Made by a program: the position numbers and the translations under genes. Positions 1 to 12,809 of a stretch of 64,000 bases of DNA are shown here, one piece after another (position 1 is the stretch's first letter; each line of letters begins with the position of its first letter). The notes under the pieces are model-generated. The model saw only the letters and a list, made by a program, of their open reading frames with translations. It was not told where the DNA came from and searched no databases. Source of the DNA: Baylisascaris procyonis (Eukaryota; Nematoda; Chromadorea; Rhabditida; Ascarididae). The stretch covers positions 434,001-498,000 of the forward strand of contig JAZARR010000154.1 of the NCBI GenBank assembly GCA_037389465.1, given 5' to 3'.

Positions 1-1236
1 ACAATTCATGGAACACGCCTAATGAGCGCATGCCTTCAACATTGGAGTAGGACTGACACCAGCAAAATGGTCGGGCATTGTTTTCTTTGGTCACCAAACA
101 GTGGAACAAATAGCACTTAAAAAATAAAATGCACGGCAGCGAAATACCACTCCCAATAGCATTCTCGAAAGGGCACCTTTGCTCACTTTTCTTCTTTCAA
201 AGAGACTGAATTGTACCTATTATATTTACACAGCCCTAAAATTTTTATTTACCTATTTGGTTGCTTGCATTGGTTGAATCACTTGGTCGAGAAGCAATAA
301 CTCATTCCTCATGCTTTTTGTTAATCGTTTTCTCAGAGAACTACGGCTATTCAAGAAACTCGTTAAATGAAATGGTATATTTTTTGATTTGGGTTATAGT
401 GCAATCGTTATATAGTTTATGATTATTAAGGTGGTCTAAAAGATAAATTTCTTCCACAAGTTTATTCACAATATTGTCTCTTCGCCGACTGGAGAGCAGG
501 AAGTAGAGTAGCTCAATAAACGACATGAATGAAATTTGTGAATGAATGAAGTAGAATTAAAGCTTTAACAGAAAATGACCACTACAGAAGATGAAAAGAC
601 TGAGGAAAAAGGAGACCGTTAAATTGAACTGAAATCTATTGTTTGAGTGAGTGAATCGAAATTGATTGTTCGCTTGAATCAAAAATACAACTCACCTCTC
701 CTTCGAAAGGATTGTATACGAAGGGGACTGATTATTCACCCAACACCAAAAGGCATCATTAGCGTTGTGATTTCTCATTTGCATTTCTCATTACCTTCAA
801 GGAAAGGTTGTTTTGCTAAGGAAAATAATGAAGCTCCTCAACGTCTCAAAGAGTCGAAAAATTAAGCCGATGCTGCCAAAGCTGATCGAGTCTTAAAGAG
901 TTGCGAGGTGAAGATTATCAGCAAAATGTCAGCGAACTAGTAGAGAGATTTGAATGTTTTAACTACGACGATAAAATGCGCAATACACCCGAATAAACCT
1001 GCACAGAGCTAGGAAAAATATTCTTTGAATATGCAGTTGTCTTCATTTCTTAACTTATATGTGAATAATGAAGAACTGCATATGAAAAAGTTGCGTAGTC
1101 ATTCACTGTCAATTAACACTCCAAAAATTTATGCAAATCGAAATCGATGAGCTGCTTCGGAATTGCTTTATTCTCAATTACGACATAAGCTCAACGGCTG
1201 GAAATAATTTGAATCTAAATTTGTTTCTAATTATAG
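1..1236. other. Upstream part of plus-strand gene, exons not resolved
   Basis: I could not settle exon boundaries here. The exon at 1237 needs upstream exons, and there are coding-looking pieces on the plus strand: an acidic start-like stretch near 574-619 (MTTTEDEKTEEKGD followed by a possible GT donor) and stretches near 803-995 where two or three frames stay open with reasonable codons (for example KELRGEDYQQNVSELVERFE). No frame joins them with good splice sites, so no exon is claimed. No RNA gene or repeat was seen. Confidence 0.3.
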
Positions 1237-1536
1237 GTCGAGGGCGGAAATCCTCTCAGTTTTTTCAACATCGGAAAACAAATTTATGCATTTCTACGAA
1301 ATTCAGGCTTACAACTGAAAATGGGCGGATTAGAAACAAACATTATGAACATGATAGTTGCACAGTAAGAGAACCTGGAAGACTACAAAGCAAATTGCGA
1401 AAGGAAACCACTTCCGCTTTTTGGTACTTTTAATATAATAATGGCAGCACAAAACTTTATGAACATATTTCTAACCAGACATTTCAGTAATTCTTCTTCA
1501 AAATCAACTAAGACAAGTGAGGATGAAATAAAATAA
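1237..1536 (+). CDS. C-terminal two exons of an unidentified nematode gene (partial)
   Basis: Two exons, 1237-1364 and 1488-1536, read with matching phase. The first follows an acceptor ending in ATTATAG and starts VEGGNPLSFFNIGKQIYAFL. It runs to a strong GTAAGAG donor and ends in phase 2. The second follows ATTTCAG, completes a His codon and gives a hydrophilic Ser/Thr/Glu tail (NSSSKSTKTSEDEIK) before TAA at 1534-1536. Together they encode about 58 residues. The first exon is an amphipathic, probably helical segment; the tail looks disordered. I do not recognise the family and see no catalytic motif, signal peptide or membrane segment. If the donor at 1365 were not used, the reading would end in TAA immediately, so the spliced model is an inference from splice-site quality. 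Upstream exons lie left of 1237 and possibly outside the window. Confidence 0.5.
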
Positions 1537-3931
1537 CCGTGATCTCAAGCATGGAAAGGATTTTAAACCCGCAATCACTGAAACAAGCGGTTTCTGATTT
1601 GAAATCCAAAAATGACAAAGAGTAATGCAGCACATTTGTTATAGCATATTGGCCGTGTAATAGCCATGGCATATTCAAAACAGCAAGTTTCGAGGTAAAC
1701 CACCACCTGTAGCTATTCGCTCGTCCACACATGTCATTCTCATTGATGAACACTGAAGGAACGATTGTTGGAGCTGCATTTAGGGACACGTCATCAGTGT
1801 TTAATCTTTGTCTGTAGTGGTGCATCATCAACTGTTTATTATGGGTTATGCTCTTTGGGTGTTTTTCTTATGCTCATTGAAAGCATGGCACGGACAAGTT
1901 CTCCTTCGTCTGGCTCGTTGTCGCCCACTAAGCTACTTCTCGAATGATTCTGATCTGACCTGCCGAGAGATCAGTGTCAATCACGAAATACTGTAGTTGT
2001 CCGTTTATGTTTGTCACGTGCTACTCAGACATTTCCAGCTGCTAATTTTGTGGACCGGAATAAAATAAGGAGAGAGTGAAGAAAAATTCTGCAGTCTTAG
2101 CTCTTTATAACTTTTCACTGCAAAAAGAATCTCATCCATAATTCGACCACCTATTGCTATGAATTTAGCTGTTCCGTTATAAGAAGCGTGCTAGAACAGC
2201 TGTCATGATAAGCGCCCTTGCAATTCGAATTGTGAACAGCCACAGTCACACAATAATTAATTGACATTTTGATCCACGCGATTGCAATACAAATCTTCTG
2301 CAAAAAGTTAATTTTACTGTCCTAAGGAATTTTGCATTTGCAAAGTGCCATGCTCTAATTCTCAAATCTCGGTGGATCTTTAAGTTTGGAGTCGTCCGAC
2401 TTCGTCTAATAAATAATTCCTCCACTTCGGAATCACCGAGTTCCTTCGGAAGTTTCCCAAGTTCGGCACAATAAATCACAACTCTAGTATGTGGCTTGCT
2501 CCCATTCTTTATTCCTTAATAGTAACCTGAAAATCGTGCTCGGATGCTGACGTTGTAAGAAAACCGATGCTAAAGTTTGTGCAGCTTGGACCAATTTTAC
2601 TTGTTTTCGCACACATTCGGATGAGCTTCTCACGATACCCTCTGAACAGTTGAAAGTGCAGTTAGTTCGGTCTTTCGACGGTGACTCCCGCCGACAGTTC
2701 ATTTTTGGCACCAAGGACTTATGCAAATGTCTAAATAATTCGTTATCTGGGAATTTTATTCAGCAGTGAAGAGAAATAAAGGCAATCTAAACAAACGATG
2801 AATGAATCCCTTCGAATAACATCCTCGTCGAAACTTTTAGGCAAAATTGTTTCTGCGGTTATTCAGCGGCATTGCTTATAAAACGCTGCATTTAAAACGG
2901 AACTGTATCAAAACATACAAATGAACTGAGTCGAAAAGGTTGTAGGTTGATTGGCCGCAATGCCATCGGAGGCGCCAGTTTCGGAATGTGGAACATCGTA
3001 ATGCTAAAATCAATTGAAACAGCAAGGGAAACCTGCAAAAGGGGTTGGTACAAAATTCGCTTTCACATTCCAGCCCATCAAACCAAGCGGTTCAAAACAT
3101 CAAAAACGATGCAGAAAAGGTCAATAATTCCAACTTTTTATTATATACAACCCTCGTGAAAATAACGAGCTGAGATTCGCAAAAGTGCTTTAAACTGTTG
3201 GGAAATGAAAAACCTATTTCTCCGCACCTTTATGGTCTTGTTCCACTTGTAAGCGCACGGAACTAAGCAGTTCACAACCTTCGCAGACCGATCTGTATCC
3301 GCAAGAAAATGAGATTTTATATTACACTTCTTTTGAAAGAATTATATTTGAGATGAACGGACCGGATTGAGTGAGGGATTTTGCACGCCACATGGTGATG
3401 ACGTCATCATTTCTGGTGAAAACTGATCAAAAGCATTCTCTATAGGATCTCTAGGGTCAGCTGAAGACGAAGAAACGATTAAACGTTACGGTTCATTTAG
3501 ACAATAAGTGACTCAGTGACATTAGCTATGAGCATATTATGAAGACGGACCTCAAGTTTCGCAGGGACTGATCGTCCCGAAGCTCGTCAGTCCGGGTAAC
3601 AGAGATATGTTTGAGATAAGGAATGTCAGCTTATGCGTTCGGAACTTGTTAAAATCGGCGTATATTCGCAAAGCAACTTATGGATAACGCACTAAAATTA
3701 GATGAGGTAATGCAGTGTCTTTTATGGTAAATGTTTTGCTACAAAAATGTCATTCTTTGTTCTTATGTCTTAAAAAAAAATTCTTTAACACTTTAGTTTA
3801 TTCTTGTCTTTTTGATGTTCGACATCACGTAACTTACTCAAGTTTAATTTCAAGCATTCAACATGTCGTCAGTCTGAAAGGGGATGCTAAGTTATATGTG
3901 TTAATGCAAAAAACACATGTTCCGTATATTG
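1537..3931. other. Intergenic, no gene supported
   Basis: This separates the plus-strand gene ending at 1536 from the 3' end of the minus-strand deaminase gene. Minus-strand ORFs of about 80 codons occur at 2246-2479 and 2484-2726. They look mildly protein-like but share no frame, lack good splice signals and match no family I know. No tandem repeat, RNA gene or transposon terminus was recognised. Confidence 0.4.
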
Positions 3932-5690
<1,759 letters not shown>

Positions 5691-6475
5691 TCACAGCTTG
5701 GCTGAAATTTCAAGACAATATTGCCAAGAAATAGAGCTGATGTTAATTTAATTGTTCCAAAGAGAAGAACACGAATCTTTGCTATTTAAGAATGCTATTT
5801 AAGAGCACTTCATTATAATAAATCAAAACTTCAAAATATCTTCCTTCATACTTTACAAATTCGAATTTATTTTAAATTTTAATGTGAACATGCAGCAAAC
5901 GTTCCGGTCATCACATCAGATTCATCACATTAAGCCAGCAGCGTCTAATTGAGCGGCATTAATTATCCCATTTCGCAAAAACATTTATAACCTTGATCTT
6001 TGTCACTTGACAACGTAAGATCCATGACAGAATTATAAGTAAATACTCTTACTGTTGAAAATGACTAGAATGCTAAGAGGGGAAATTTCATTACAGCCGT
6101 AGGTAAGTCACTACTCTGCAGACTATACTGGCCCATCGTTGTCATTCCGAGTCATCAACATTTCCGTGCCGGCTTTTTGGAGATTATATTACTTCTTATC
6201 TTACTTCTCGCGACTAAAATGAAATTATTATATACTACTCAATTTTTGATGAATCCTCGCTTTAACTCTATAAACTGTTCATAGTTTTGAAGAGCAATAA
6301 ATCAAATCACATTTATTATCTCATGTCGGTCCATCATCCTTGCAAATGACACTATTCTATGCCAATAAATTTTGTGCTTTGGAAACCCCTTCAGTGAAAG
6401 ATTTTCGTTAAGAAAAAATGACTTTCGATTAATGGATTTGCCTTATGTGGGAAGATAGATAATGGACAACGACAG
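5691..6475. other. Intergenic, likely divergent promoter region
   Basis: This lies between the start of the minus-strand deaminase gene and the first plus-strand exon I can support near 6476, so it probably holds promoters or early exons for both. It is AT-rich. A possible donor (GTAAGT) at about 6103 follows a short open stretch that contains an in-frame stop, so no exon is called. No TATA box or RNA gene stands out. Confidence 0.3.
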
Positions 6476-7756
6476 CAGAAACGTTAGACTGTCTGCAGCA
6501 CTTGAATATTGAAACGGTGCAGAAACATTTGCAAGGTAAAACGCATGAGGGTTTGTTGTGGCGCTCCCATTGCTCCGTTGTTCGCTAAGTCAAGCATCAG
6601 GCATAACGGCAATCGACCAATCGATCAACCAATCAACTAGTTCATTCCAAATAACCACGTTTACTCGTAGCGCTGCCTCGACAAGAAAAGATTGATTACA
6701 AATTCTAACAAGGAACGCGTTACGTTGCTGCCTTATCGCGCTAAACGAGACGAATCGAGGACTGTCGTTTACTGCCAGCCTGCTAAACAAAAACCATTGC
6801 CAAACCATCAGAATAACCGAGTACAACGCAAACAATGGCAAATAGGTTTGAAAACACGCAGCCATACAAACAGAGAAAGTGTGCAATATGATAGAGCAGA
6901 GAAGTACAGATATCACTGAAGTCGATGCGTGCAAATGGAGTTGCTGCGCGGTCACTCCCACAACATCAGGTGAGAGAGAGTCGCAGCGCGGTCGTTCCTC
7001 ACAACAGAAAGGAAAGAAAGGGAAAAGGAAATGCTGATCAGCACCATAAAGCTCAATAGAAATGCTGGCTGCTGATAGACTCGTATCATGGCCGAAATTT
7101 TTTAGATTTTTTAGGTGTTTGGAATGATAGTGATAACAGTAATAGGAGTACTCTTAAGGTACGCTTTGAATACGTCAATGGAAAGAACATCAACTACTTT
7201 GTGTCGAAGGTCTTACCAAACCTGTCCAACAATAATAGAAAAAAACTCTCTTATATTCCTCAAAGGTGGGTCGAACTTGAAACCATTCAATCTAATCATC
7301 ATATTCATAGCTACGTTATTTAATAAAGAACGCAAAGATCGATTTTTAAACAGGAACATTCAAGCGATTCGAGATCAAATCGCTGTCACGTCAGCTGATA
7401 TGGTGAATTATTGTTTCGAAAGAGGTCTTCCTGTAATTCTATGTCAACATGCAGCGGTTTATAAAAGTTCTTATGTCAGCCTCTTTGCATGAAAAAATGC
7501 CCTCCGAATTTCCCTCTTTAGCCCACGGCATTCGTGTCATCACAGCCACTCCAAAATTAACATACTTTCTAGAGATTAGCGCAAGGAACGAAAATTTCTG
7601 ATGTGGAAACTGATTTATTTGAAACGCTTTTGGAAATCACAGCTCAACTACGCATTAGAAGAGGAGCAAATGGATGTATATGATTCACACATAAATCCTT
7701 AGGAAATTGTTTTAGACCGATTTTGCCTGTCTCATCAAAGAATTTCTCTTTTCTGA
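6476..7756 (+). CDS. Unidentified multi-exon gene, C-terminal part
   Basis: Five plus-strand exons chain in phase: about 6476-6535, 7115-7265, 7354-7432, 7573-7675 and 7716-7756. Acceptors are TTTTTTAG, TTAAACAG, TTTCTAG and TTTTAG; donors are GTAAAA, GTGGGT, GTAATT and GTATAT. The first acceptor (GACAG) is weak, so that exon's left edge is uncertain. The spliced reading runs from TAETLDCLQHLNIETVQKHL, through VWNDSDNSNRSTLKVRFEYV and NIQAIRDQIAVTSADMVNYC, to KISDVETDLFETLLEITAQL. It stops at TGA 7754-7756 after the terminal residues SHQRISLF. About 143 residues are visible, soluble and mixed alpha/beta in character, with no membrane segment. I cannot name the family. The last junction is the least certain; without it the protein stops at TGA 7681-7683. 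A 123-codon antisense ORF at 6590-6961 is treated as chance. Confidence 0.5.
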
Positions 7757-10695
7757 ATCATCCTTTTTTACTGTTTACCATCGGAAACTTTGATAGATAT
7801 GGAGAGAAAACCGCGATATAAGAGAATACTTGAGTCAAGTATGAAAATGAGCGACAGAAGCAAATAATTACTTTGCCTACTTTCATTATGAATAGAATGC
7901 AAATACTTTATTCAAATAGAAATCAGAATGCAGCTCTCATTTTTTGAAATCATTGACGGCGCTTTCCTAACAGAAAAAGATTTTTTCGGCTGTTCGGCAA
8001 TGCGATAAGCAAAGAACAAGCGGCAACATATAGTTTTCTATGCATTCACATTAGCGCATAAGCAAGCATCGATTTGAACAAAACCTGTGAACATGTAAAC
8101 AACATCTAGATATTTTTGCCTGCATGTAAACGCTTCGCATAAATAATGTTAGGAGTGGTGCTTATCTTGACAAGACTAACAGCTATATTTTGAAGAGTGC
8201 TGCAGAATTAAAGAATAACTTGATAAAAGTATCAAATCATAAGTGCAAACACTTGGAATTTATGGTACTCCTCCAAACGAACAATAAACGCTGTTTAAAC
8301 GCATCATCGTTAAAGGAGAGGTTTTTTGATGCGCTCACTAAAAAATTATCCGAAATTTCTTGAAATCTTTTTAAATTATCGGACAAAATAGAGGAGTGAG
8401 TAAAAGTACTCAGGTTGTGCGAATGGACGATGAACGAGCGTATTGACGAAAGCGCCTGTCGTCCGGGCTTCACGTTTTCATCTCGTAAGTACCCACTGTA
8501 TTGATTCGGCATTCGTTGTGAGAGAGAGAGCATTCGCTATCTGGCCAGCCGACGACTTTTTTGCTTTCCCAGTTGTTGAGCGATGAGTAATGCAGACAGC
8601 GCTCGATTAATGTGTGAAAACGAATCCATAAACAAACGAGAGTGTTTATTCACAATATGCTAACATAAAAATTAGGTCAAATTTCGATAGCAAAAGTAGC
8701 AAAGTGTCATTTCCTCTTTCAATAAACTATTTTCAATCGATAAGTGAATACGATGTATGTGATGAGTTCCCAACAATCGTGAAACATGCCCTTAGCGTTA
8801 ATGCTGTTTTGGCTTATCACACTTTACTAAAGGCATTATTCGGCTGTAGTAGTTAAAATGCCTTCTGAATGCGAAACCTCAACAAATACAGGAAATTTAC
8901 ATCTTTAGCGCGAATGTGTTACGTTTATATATGTGAGACCAATTCTTTTGAATGAATATTATATATCACTGGTAGTTCTATATCGATGACTGGGGTTGCA
9001 CTCTTGATAATCTTTGTTGGTTGATGCGTGCAACCCAAGCCTTATCGCTTTCGTGAGTCTTTCCACACCTCGCCGATAAAACAACACGTAAGAGAAAATA
9101 TCACTAGGTGTTGATTCTCTTTCTAGCAATTATGCAACCAGCCGGTCTGTACGGAAGAATGGCAAATAGCGCCGATCATACTAACGCCTCTGATGAGAAT
9201 ATCTTTTGCGAACGTCTTGTTAGTTCTAATAATTTTGGGATGGAAGAAATAAATGATAGCGTTACTTAATGGAATAGCTTGAGAACGCTCGTTTCTCATG
9301 CGCATTGTAGTATGTTGGAAACTGCATTGTTGGCGTTATGAACCCCGGAATACACAGAATCAGATAGCGATGTTAAATCTCAATAAAATCAACAATAGAA
9401 AGGGGGGTGTGAATAACATGACGGCAGGGAAGACGTTGTTCCGAGAGCACCTTAGCACGAACGGTGCCACCAACGAGCACCAAGAACTCCACACGCCGTA
9501 GAAAATTCGCCGCCGGACTGCGCTCGCCTTCCGCAAGGAAAACACCTCAAGCCAAAAGCTAGGAGCACACTGGTGTCATGTAATCACCATGCTGCCCTTT
9601 TACAGGCACCGACCCTTGCCTCAAGGTACTTAAGTAGAGTTTGCTCTGTTCCATGATCATCACTTCCTTGTTCTACCTATAAGCAGTTGATCTACGATTT
9701 ATTGACCACTTCTTACATCTATCCCCCACATAACCGTCAACTCTCGAATCTGAAGAATGTTTGACCGCCCCAATAGATTTATTTTTCAATTACTCTGGAC
9801 CTAAATCATAGGTGTGCGCAGCCATAGGATGCGTGAACTTCAGATGCACCTATCAGAACCGTCCGCAACAGGAAGCAATGGAGAACCACTGTGAACACTT
9901 TCTGCCTTAAGTCTGCGAAGAAATCCGTAGGCATCGTTTTATAGTCACACCACATCAATCTGTTTCACGTTTATCATGCTTCAACGATCACGCGATCCCA
10001 AGCATTTTGCCGTCTACATTTTATCCAGTTTCAGGTGTTCCACACTTTTTTGTATACCACTTTCAACGTATGTTAAGGCATGATTCTGTGCACGTTTAAG
10101 TATCTGACAGCTTCAACTAGTAAACCACTAGGATACCCGCCAGATGTGGCGCACGTCACACACACCACAACTCTATATATCCTCCCCTTGACCCTTCCAT
10201 CTCTCAGCGACTTCCAGACGTTTAAATCATGCATACGTACCCTTATGCAGCTCGCAATCGATTGGTTCGCACCCTAAAAAGCCAACAACGGAAAATTCGT
10301 CTACTTCGACGAGCAGCGCCCCGATTTGCTAAAGCATGAACACCTGACTCAAAAGCTTTGTTCTTATTTGTACCTGCCAGGTTGCACCATTTGTACCAAA
10401 ATCTTGCACCCAAAGCTTGTACTGGCGCACATCACAGTAAGCCGATGCGCGATTTTTTCGCTTGATTATGGGCGTGCTCTTTTTCACTTAGCCATTTCGC
10501 AATCGCCAAGCTTGATGACGGAAGGCAAACTTCTCCTCTATTGCTCCCAGCGGTGTCGCCGATAACGTCACATTCCATTCCTCCCCCGTTTCTTCATAAA
10601 GCAGACTGCTTTGCACACTTACCCTCTTCTGGAGAAAAAAGATCAAAAACATGGCAGCAAAGGGCTCTCAATTTGGACCATGATGCCCTTCAAAA
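7757..10695. other. Intergenic, one unresolved coding-like patch
   Basis: This is the space between the plus-strand gene and the 3' end of the giant minus-strand gene. Around 8237-8533 both strands look coding-like. The minus strand has a 98-codon ORF (including SDNLKRFQEISDNFLVSASK). The plus strand has an acceptor-like CTCAG at about 8412 and a strong GTAAGTAC donor at about 8487 enclosing LCEWTMNERIDESACRPGF. They cannot both be real, and neither connects to a neighbour. A short GA repeat sits at 8520-8530. From 9.1 to 10.7 kb I see only short, unconvincing ORFs; part may be 3' UTR of the minus-strand gene. Confidence 0.3.
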
Positions 10696-12809
10696 TCAAA
10701 GGCTCCATGCCAAGTACTTCTTATCGAGTGACGGTTCGTCATCGAAATCAGATAACAACCCATAAATACTACTCATAAAACTCTCACCTGCGAAAGTTTA
10801 ACTTCCTAGCTAATGTGATACGTCTGCGATAGAAAATGAATTTAGTCTGATTGAGCAATGAAACACGAAAAACATAAATCCCAGAAAACGAACCTTCAAA
10901 ACTGAACCAATTTACAGTGTACGAACATAATAGATAAAAAAGTAAAACCGAAGACGAAAGTCGAACAAAACAACCAAGAAAGAAAATATCCACGAGGTGT
11001 TTGTGAGGAATGAAGAGAGCTTGTTGCCTCAGCGGGATATCAGCTACAATAATAAAGTGTGCAAAAGATAACTGCAAAGGTACACAGCCACAGCTCATAA
11101 CCCAGTTATTCGCGACAATGATCCATAGGAAATAATAACAACAAAAAACTTCAAAAGAGAACAAGAAACGAGATCAATAATTACACGGCCTCTAACAATC
11201 CCTACAGCGACCTCTAAAGACTTTTCTTACGACCCCTCATGCCCTTTTGAAAACTGGCTTCTCATCAATGCGCAGCAAACCGCTTCGTTATCCCAAAGTT
11301 CGCTCCCCATTCTCCCCTTCCCGGCGATTCCGCTGACGCGAACCTTCCATCACCGATGAAACACGTCTCCAAGAAAGGCACTCGCTGCCTCTTGTATTTC
11401 ATATTTTTGCTTCTTCTGTAATCCCTCTACTGCCACCAAGCCACTCGTCATCGATTTCAGTCACGTAAAACAACTTACATTTTCCTGACCTGCCTCGCCA
11501 CCACTATTCACAACTATACTATGCCTACTTTCGACTTCTGTAGCATATTAAAATCAAATGGTTTGCACCAACAATGGTGACTGCTAGTACCCGTTAATAA
11601 TAAAACGATAAATGACACAGCAAAGAAATGCATTACAAAAATATTCATCAAATCCTCACATTGCTCGGCACCGCCAACCCGAGGTATGAACTCAACAGCG
11701 ATTCATTGACAGTGACAGCGAATGGCCTAGTACGATCTGTCTTTATGCCAATCACCTGAAGAACACTTATACATTAGAGCTTTCAAAACAAATAATTCTT
11801 TTGCTGCGATACGCGACTGTTTATCTTTCACTTCTAAGTAATTATTTGTATTTTCACAATTCCAGCAAATTATGGCCAAATGGACATAGCTATCACGAAA
11901 ACTTGGGAACTGCAATGATCACAACGTTGCAACAACCAAGACAGATCACAGATAGCTCACTGTACATCCAAATCACAGAAAAGTTATTCGTAATCTCGTT
12001 TTCGCAACTCTTTCTATTTTTATATACATCTACTAAGAACGAAGCCTCCCAAGGACGCTTTCAATCAAAAACCGCACAATCACATGAAAACCAGCGAACT
12101 ATTACTTACAAAATGTCTTTTGAGCGCATGCTCTCGAATGTAATGCGGATGTATCGCAGCATCACAAACGTGACATCTTGACGAGTCACACACCCAATGC
12201 ACTTGTTGGTAATGACGCACGAATTGCTCCTTCTATAAGAAAACAAAGTTGAATATTCGTAATCCGCATATGCAAATAATCCTTTTCAAGAGGCACTCAC
12301 GAATAATACTGCAAACATGCCTGTCACGATGCATCAATCGAACGACAGCATATCCAGAAATGATACTCACCGGACAATAACTCAGTGCTACAGATACCGC
12401 GCTAAGCAGTTCTTAAGCGGAACATGATATGTCAAAACATCAATAGCTCCGCCTGTTCCCTCGCAGAACGCTTTTGAAAATCGTATCACTATAGGGCGTA
12501 AAAAATTGCACTATCCAGAATGCTGCACATGCAATCATCACCGACGTTCTTGAAATCCCGTGAAACCCCTAGCTAGGATCTGTTCACCCTTGACGTCCCA
12601 AAAGACAGATGAGACTAAAAACTAGAAGGAGCAACCTTAACAATTAAGAAACCCCGACCTTTAGTTCGTTAGGGAAGCACAGACCGCATTCACGGCACAT
12701 GCCCCACAGCGAGAAAGCGTGGATATAGGTATGTTCCAGTGGCGGACTAGTGGGAGTGCTCGGCAGTGACCAGAAACCACGTGATGTACCACAAAGCAGA
12801 CAGCATCCC
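10696..12809 (-). CDS. C-terminal exon block of the zinc-finger gene
   Basis: Exons 12659-12809, 12110-12232, 11756-11909, 11479-11537, 11354-11415, tentatively 10975-11027, and 10696-10787. Fingers: CLLCGTSRGFWSLPSTPTSP with a distal EH; CRECGLCFPNELK, finished across the intron by KEQFVRHYQQVH; CHVCDAAIHPHYIREHALKR plus His; and CWNCENTNNYLE, which lacks clear histidines. Short exons then give SIVVNSGGEAGQEN and KKQKYEIQEAASAFLGDVFH. The last exon follows TTTCGCAG and reads SFMSSIYGLLSDFDDEPSLD and on to LAWSL before TGA. Phases agree throughout (0, 0, 1, 0, 2, 1). The 10975-11027 exon rests on a TGAG acceptor and phase fit only. Confidence 0.6.

Noticed and set aside
2246..2726. Two adjacent minus-strand ORFs as a transposase or gag fragment
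   Set aside because: Different frames, no catalytic motif and no terminal repeats.
6590..6961. 123-codon minus-strand ORF with hydrophobic segments
   Set aside because: It overlaps the upstream end of a plus-strand gene, has no splice context and looks like chance; the nearby plus-strand exons fit better.
10784..11164. 126-codon minus-strand ORF rich in Phe, Leu and Tyr, membrane-protein-like
   Set aside because: Composition is that of AT-rich intron. It spans an intron and only part of it (10975-11027) fits the splice phases of the zinc-finger gene.
11801..12181. 126-codon plus-strand ORF
   Set aside because: Antisense shadow over the phase-consistent minus-strand exons 12110-12232 and 11756-11909, which encode a finger.
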